Below, one piece after another: positions 3,489-7,184 of a DNA stretch of 7,184 bases. The DNA is taken from NCBI GenBank assembly GCA_900764215.1, contig CAAFNI010000354.1:1-7184 (forward strand). The letters are read 5' to 3'. The translations under genes were made by a program, and so were the position numbers. This DNA comes from an uncultured Sutterella sp. (lineage in GTDB: Bacteria; Pseudomonadota; Gammaproteobacteria; Burkholderiales; Burkholderiaceae_F). The notes below the pieces were generated by a model. That model was not told where the DNA came from. It worked only from the letters and a program-made list of their open reading frames with translations, and did no database searches. Each line of letters starts with the position of its first letter. The first letter of the stretch is position 1.

Positions 3489-6230
3489 ATGACAGACCAT
3501 CAAGTCAACGAAAAGCGGCGCACCCTCATCAAGTCGGGCCTGGCCGCCGGCGCCGCCATGTCGATCGGCATTCCCGTCACGTCCCTTCAGGCCGCTCAGG
3601 CAGGCAAGGCCGAAGAAGGCATCCGGTGGCACAAGGGCGTCTGCCGCTTCTGCGGCACGGGCTGCGGCCTTCAGGTCGGCGTGCGCGACGGGCGCATCGT
3701 CGCCACGAAGGGCGACCCAGAGGCGCCCGTCAACCGCGGGCTCAACTGCGTCAAGGGCTACTTCAACGCCAAGATCATGTACGGCAGGGACCGCCTCACG
3801 CAGCCGCTCATGCGCCGCACAAACGGCAGGTTCGACAAGAACGGAAAGTTCGAGCCCGTCTCCTGGGACGAGGCCTTTGACGAGATGGCCCGGCAGTTCA
3901 AGCGCGTCTACGCTGAAAAAGGCCCCTCGGGCGTCGCGCTCGTGGGTTCGGGCCAGTACACCATTCCCGAAGCCTACGCAGCCTCCAAGCTCTGGAAGGG
4001 CGGCTTTCGTTCGAACAACATCGATCCGAACGCCCGCCTGTGCATGGCGTCCGCCGTCGTCGGGTTTTATCAGACCTTCGGCGTCGACGAGCCCGCCAAC
4101 CACTACGGCGACATCGAACTCGCCGACACGATGATCCTCTGGGGCAACAACATGGCGGAAGCCCATCCCGTCCTCTGGTCCCGCGTCGCCAACCGCAAGC
4201 TCACGGCTCCGGCGACGAAGCTCATCAATCTGACGACCTACCGCAACATGTCGTCGGACCTCGCCGACGAGACGATCATCTTCAAGCCCAACGGCGACCT
4301 CGCCATTGCGAACTACCTGATCCGCGAGATCATCAGCCGCGGCGCCGTCGACCTCGAATTCGTTCAAAAGCACACCATTTTCGCCGCCGGCGTCACCGAC
4401 ATCGGCTACGGCCTTCGCAATACCGACAAGTACGCCTATCCGGCCGAACGCGACATTCTTGAAAAGCAAAAGCGCATCCGCCTGAGTCCGGCCGAAGCAA
4501 CCGCCATGGGGCTCAAGCCCGGAGCCGAAATCGAGCAAAAAAATTCGGGCGGCTCCGCCGGCGCTCACTGGCAGATCGAATTCGAGGAATTCAAGAAGGC
4601 GGTCGAACCCTACACCCTTGACTTCGTCGCGCCGCTCGTCAAGGGCGACGACGATGAGGGGCTCGAAAGCTTCAAGGCCCGCCTGCGTCGCCTCGCCGAC
4701 CTCGTCTGCGACCGAAGCCGCAACCTGATGAGCTTCTGGTGCATGGGCTTCAACCAGCATCAGCGCGGCGTCTGGGTCAACGAGCTCGTCTACTCGATCC
4801 ATCTTCTCATGGGCAAGCACGCCAAGCCGGGCAACGGCGCCTTCTCCCTCACGGGCCAGCCTTCCGCCTGCGGCTCCGCCCGAGAGGTGGGCACGTTCTG
4901 CCACCGCCTGCCCTCCGACATGCTCGTCGCCAACGGCGAGCACCGCCGCAAGACCGAGGACATCTGGAACCTGCCCGCCGGCACGCTCAATCCCAAGGTC
5001 GGCTTCTCGGTCATGGAAATCCTGCGAGGCCTCGAGGACGGCTCGGTCAACTTCATGTGGACCCAGGTCGTCAACATCCTGCAGTCGACGCCCAACAACA
5101 CGCACTGGGTGCGCGCCGCGCGCGACCCGAAGAACTTCGTGGTCGTCTCCGACGTCTATCCGACCTACTCCGCCCGCGCGGCCGACCTCATCCTGCCCGC
5201 AGCCATGCACTTTGAAAAATGGGGGCTTTACGGCAACGCCGAACGCCGCACCCAGGGCTGGCACCAGCTCGTGAAGGCGCCCGGCGACGCCAGGACCGAC
5301 GTGTGGATGATGATGGAGTTTGCCCGCCGCTTCACGGTCGACGAGGTCTATCGCGCACAGCCCCTCAAGGGCGTGCCGGGCGACGCCTTGCCCGACGTCC
5401 GCGACGCCGCCGCGGCCATGGGCCACAAGGCCGGCGCCACGCTCTTCGACGTCCTCTTCGCGCCGTCCGAGGCCCGGCAGGCTCCCTGGCCCGATCCCCT
5501 CTACAAGACGGAGCTCAACGCCACCGGCGAAGCGCTCGGCCTTTCGTACTTCCCGGAAAAGGCCCTCTTCGGCGAATACCGCAGATTCACGCTCGGCAAC
5601 GGCCACGATCTCGCCGACTTCGACACCTACATGCGCGAGGACGTGCGCGGCCTGCTCTGGCCGGTCGTCAACGGCCGCGAGACGCTCTACCGCTTCAACG
5701 TCGAGCACGATCCGTACGCCAAGCCCGACAATCTCTTCTACGGCAAGCTCATGAAGCCCGTCGGCAAGGGCACGCGCCATGCGCTCACGGACAAGACGGC
5801 CGTCGCGCATCCCGGCACCGCCAAGATCTTCTTCCGCCCGTACATGGATCCGGTTGAAGCGCCCGACGCCGACTACGACCTCTGGCTCTGCACGGGCCGC
5901 ATCCTCGAGCACTGGCACACGGGCTCGATGACCCGCCGCGTGCCCGAGCTTGACCGTGCGGCTCCCCGCGCCGTGCTCTACATGAACCCGGGCGACGCCG
6001 AGCGACGCGGCATCCGCCGCGGCGACGCGGCCGTCGTCACGAGCCGTCACGGCCAATGCCGGGCCGTCGTCGAGACCAAGGTGCGCAACCTCATGCCGCG
6101 CGGCATGACCTGGCTCGCCTTCTTCGACGACAAGGTCCTCTGCAACGCCGTCGTCATCGACGCCATGGATCCGATCTCTCTTGAACCCGACTTCAAGAAG
6201 ACCGCCGTCAAGGTCGTCCGGGACGTCTGA
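3489..6230 (+). CDS. napA: NapA, periplasmic nitrate reductase catalytic subunit
   Basis: A 913-residue molybdoenzyme that reduces nitrate to nitrite in the periplasm. The N-terminus is a Tat signal (R10-R11 in KRRTLIK, hydrophobic stretch to about 33, likely cleavage after AQA38). The [4Fe-4S] ligands are C52, C55, C59 and C87, with the conserved electron-relay lysine at K89 (CVKGYF). C185 in NARLCMASAVVGF is the expected Mo ligand. Family landmarks follow: WTQVVN (524-529), ADLILPAAM (565-573), YGNAERRTQ (581-589) and WHTGSMTRRVPEL (809-821) in the cofactor-binding C-terminal domain. It is about 85 residues longer than E. coli NapA (828). The extra length lies around 310-360 and 630-680 and in a loop around 752-775, as in Campylobacter and Wolinella NapA. 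AAAGGAG (3477-3483) five bases upstream fixes the start. No frameshift or missing key residue is seen. Confidence 0.98.
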   Translation: MTDHQVNEKRRTLIKSGLAAGAAMSIGIPVTSLQAAQAGKAEEGIRWHKGVCRFCGTGCGLQVGVRDGRIVATKGDPEAPVNRGLNCVKGYFNAKIMYGRDRLTQPLMRRTNGRFDKNGKFEPVSWDEAFDEMARQFKRVYAEKGPSGVALVGSGQYTIPEAYAASKLWKGGFRSNNIDPNARLCMASAVVGFYQTFGVDEPANHYGDIELADTMILWGNNMAEAHPVLWSRVANRKLTAPATKLINLTTYRNMSSDLADETIIFKPNGDLAIANYLIREIISRGAVDLEFVQKHTIFAAGVTDIGYGLRNTDKYAYPAERDILEKQKRIRLSPAEATAMGLKPGAEIEQKNSGGSAGAHWQIEFEEFKKAVEPYTLDFVAPLVKGDDDEGLESFKARLRRLADLVCDRSRNLMSFWCMGFNQHQRGVWVNELVYSIHLLMGKHAKPGNGAFSLTGQPSACGSAREVGTFCHRLPSDMLVANGEHRRKTEDIWNLPAGTLNPKVGFSVMEILRGLEDGSVNFMWTQVVNILQSTPNNTHWVRAARDPKNFVVVSDVYPTYSARAADLILPAAMHFEKWGLYGNAERRTQGWHQLVKAPGDARTDVWMMMEFARRFTVDEVYRAQPLKGVPGDALPDVRDAAAAMGHKAGATLFDVLFAPSEARQAPWPDPLYKTELNATGEALGLSYFPEKALFGEYRRFTLGNGHDLADFDTYMREDVRGLLWPVVNGRETLYRFNVEHDPYAKPDNLFYGKLMKPVGKGTRHALTDKTAVAHPGTAKIFFRPYMDPVEAPDADYDLWLCTGRILEHWHTGSMTRRVPELDRAAPRAVLYMNPGDAERRGIRRGDAAVVTSRHGQCRAVVETKVRNLMPRGMTWLAFFDDKVLCNAVVIDAMDPISLEPDFKKTAVKVVRDV

Positions 6231-6242
6231 TCGGGGTTCGCC

Positions 6243-7010
6243 ATGCCGGGATGCCCCAAGACCACCCGCCGCGAGCTGCTTGCGAAGGCCTGCGAACTTT
6301 CTGCCGCGGCCTTCGTGACGGCCTTCGCCTGGGGAGCCGTCAGTCTTCGCGACGCCCATGCGGGATGGGTTCCCCGTCCGCCGGGGGCGGCGGACGGGCG
6401 CGACTTTCTTGCGCTCTGCTCGCGCTGCGGGCAGTGCGTGACATCCTGTCCGTACGACACCCTCAGGCTCGCCGGCCCCTTCGATCCCGCGCCGGGCGGC
6501 ACGCCGTTCTTCGTGCCCGAAGAGATTCCCTGCTACATGTGCCGGGACCTACCCTGCGTGAAGGCCTGCCCGACGGGCGCCCTCTCGCCGCAGCTCGAGA
6601 ACGTCAGCGACGCGCGCATGGGCGTCGCCGTCGTCGACCCGGCCTCGTGCCTCTCGCATCAGGGCCTGCGCTGCGAGGTGTGCTACCGCGCCTGTCCCGA
6701 AGAGGAAAAGGCGCTCACGATCGAAATGCATCCCCGCGGCATCAGCCGCCATGCGATGTTCATCCCGGTCGTGCATCCTGAACACTGCACGGGGTGCGGC
6801 CTCTGCACGAAGAGCTGCCCCACCGGCATGCCCGCCATCCGCATTGCGGACAGAAAGGCCGTTCTGGGCGAGATCGGCTCGCACTACCGCCTCGGATGGC
6901 TGCCCGACGACGATCCGAAGAACCGGCGCGAACGCTCGCCCGAAGATGCGCCGCCCAATCCCGCCGGCGCCGCCGGCGGCCTCGACTACCTCAACGGGGA
7001 GGTCTTGTGA
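6243..7010 (+). CDS. napG: NapG, Tat-exported ferredoxin-type quinol dehydrogenase subunit
   Basis: A 255-residue polyferredoxin. With NapH it oxidises membrane quinol and passes electrons towards the periplasmic NapAB. A twin-arginine signal is present (R9-R10 in TTRRELLAK, hydrophobic segment 18-34, likely cleavage after DAHA40), though the usual Phe after the arginines is replaced. Four complete [4Fe-4S] motifs follow: C59/C62/C65/C69, C97/C100/C105/C109, C136/C144/C147/C151 and C182/C185/C188/C192. Landmarks shared with E. coli NapG include RPPGA, CVxCGQCV-like CSRCGQCVTSCPYDTL, GLRCEVCYRxCP and GELG-HHYRFGWL (here GEIGSHYRLGWL). The C-terminus after 222 is a Pro/Arg/Asp-rich tail. It starts 12 bases after napA with GGGG (6233-6236) as a modest ribosome binding site, and its stop overlaps the napH start. 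Confidence 0.96.
   Translation: MPGCPKTTRRELLAKACELSAAAFVTAFAWGAVSLRDAHAGWVPRPPGAADGRDFLALCSRCGQCVTSCPYDTLRLAGPFDPAPGGTPFFVPEEIPCYMCRDLPCVKACPTGALSPQLENVSDARMGVAVVDPASCLSHQGLRCEVCYRACPEEEKALTIEMHPRGISRHAMFIPVVHPEHCTGCGLCTKSCPTGMPAIRIADRKAVLGEIGSHYRLGWLPDDDPKNRRERSPEDAPPNPAGAAGGLDYLNGEVL
6996..7002 (+). promoter_or_regulatory. Strong ribosome binding site for napH inside the napG end
   Basis: GGGGAGG lies four bases before the GTG at 7007. It supports starting napH at GTG in the GTGA overlap instead of at the in-frame ATGs 7025 or 7040. Confidence 0.55.
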
Positions 7011-7184
7011 CGCGCCGTTTCCACATGCGATTTGCCAACATGCGCTATGCGATCGCGCGCCGGACGCTGCAGCTCTCGGTGCTCGTCCTCTTCGCGGGCA
7101 CGGCCCGCCTCGGATGGACGCTGGCGGGCCCGCCGCCTCTTTACGGCACGCTCTGCGCCTCCGAAATCGCCGGCGGCATTCCGC
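7007..7184 (+). CDS. napH: NapH, membrane ferredoxin-type quinol dehydrogenase subunit (partial, C-terminus off the right edge)
   Basis: The first 59 codons are visible, with no stop before the edge. The opening is basic (TRRFHMRFANMRYAIARR), followed by a first membrane segment TLQLSVLVLFAGTARLGWTLAG and a periplasmic loop (PPPLYGTLCASEIAGGIP), corresponding to the E. coli NapH start LRRLCQFFVLGMFLSG and its loop. NapH is an integral membrane protein, typically with four transmembrane helices and two cytoplasmic [4Fe-4S] clusters; those parts lie outside the window. The GTG start overlaps the napG stop (GTGA, 7007-7010), so the two are probably translationally coupled. The function call rests on this N-terminal resemblance plus its place directly after napG. 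Confidence 0.88.
   Translation, partial: MTRRFHMRFANMRYAIARRTLQLSVLVLFAGTARLGWTLAGPPPLYGTLCASEIAGGIP

Noticed and set aside
3351..6230. A longer napA start at 3351, overlapping napD
   Set aside because: It would bury the Tat signal behind 46 unrelated residues and overlaps napD. ATG 3489 has a strong ribosome binding site and places the twin arginines at 10-11.
3471..6359. A 962-codon open frame on the minus strand opposite napA
   Set aside because: It mirrors napA, whose motifs are complete. The translation is Val/Ala/Gly/Asp/His-rich with no domain, as expected from G/C third positions read backwards.

Overview
The window is GC-rich, tightly packed bacterial DNA with G/C-biased third codon positions, which produces long antisense shadow ORFs. 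Its centre is the start of a periplasmic nitrate reductase (nap) operon in the order napD-napA-napG-napH. GC content, gene content and protein style suggest a betaproteobacterium, perhaps a gut commensal near Sutterellaceae. That placement is an inference from general resemblance and no marker gene supports it here.

Layout. Bases 1-260 (minus) carry the N-terminal part of a MazG-like nucleotide pyrophosphohydrolase that runs off the left edge. A 12-bp-stem hairpin (299-333) separates it from a 449-residue, membrane-anchored, coiled-coil protein of unknown family (354-1703, minus). A divergent intergenic region (1704-2007) holds an 8-bp inverted repeat with a candidate minus-strand -10 between its arms. 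It also holds a tandem pair of near-identical 17-bp repeats just upstream of a candidate plus-strand -10. Next comes an aldo/keto reductase (2008-2862, plus, GTG start), closed by a strong intrinsic terminator (2884-2918). A 337-bp regulatory region (2863-3199) follows, with a textbook 7-2-7 inverted pair of NarL/NarP heptamers. Then come napD (3200-3442), napA (3489-6230), napG (6243-7010) and the start of napH (7007 to the right edge), all plus strand, closely spaced or overlapping.

How the genes work together. NapA is the catalytic Mo-bis-MGD/[4Fe-4S] subunit that reduces nitrate to nitrite in the periplasm. NapD is the chaperone that binds the NapA Tat signal until cofactor loading is complete. 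NapG (four [4Fe-4S] clusters, Tat-exported) and NapH (membrane ferredoxin-type protein) form a quinol-oxidising branch that passes electrons towards NapA, normally through the dihaem cytochrome NapB. napB, napC, napF and napL are not visible and may lie to the right. NapA is 913 residues, with extra segments that recall the long NapA of Campylobacter and Wolinella more than the 828-residue E. coli form.

I found no clear undescribed system such as a defence island, CRISPR array or mobile element. The points most worth following are the unknown membrane-anchored protein, the 17-bp tandem repeat, the NarL-type site far upstream of napD, and the unusual cofactor-pocket residues of the aldo/keto reductase.
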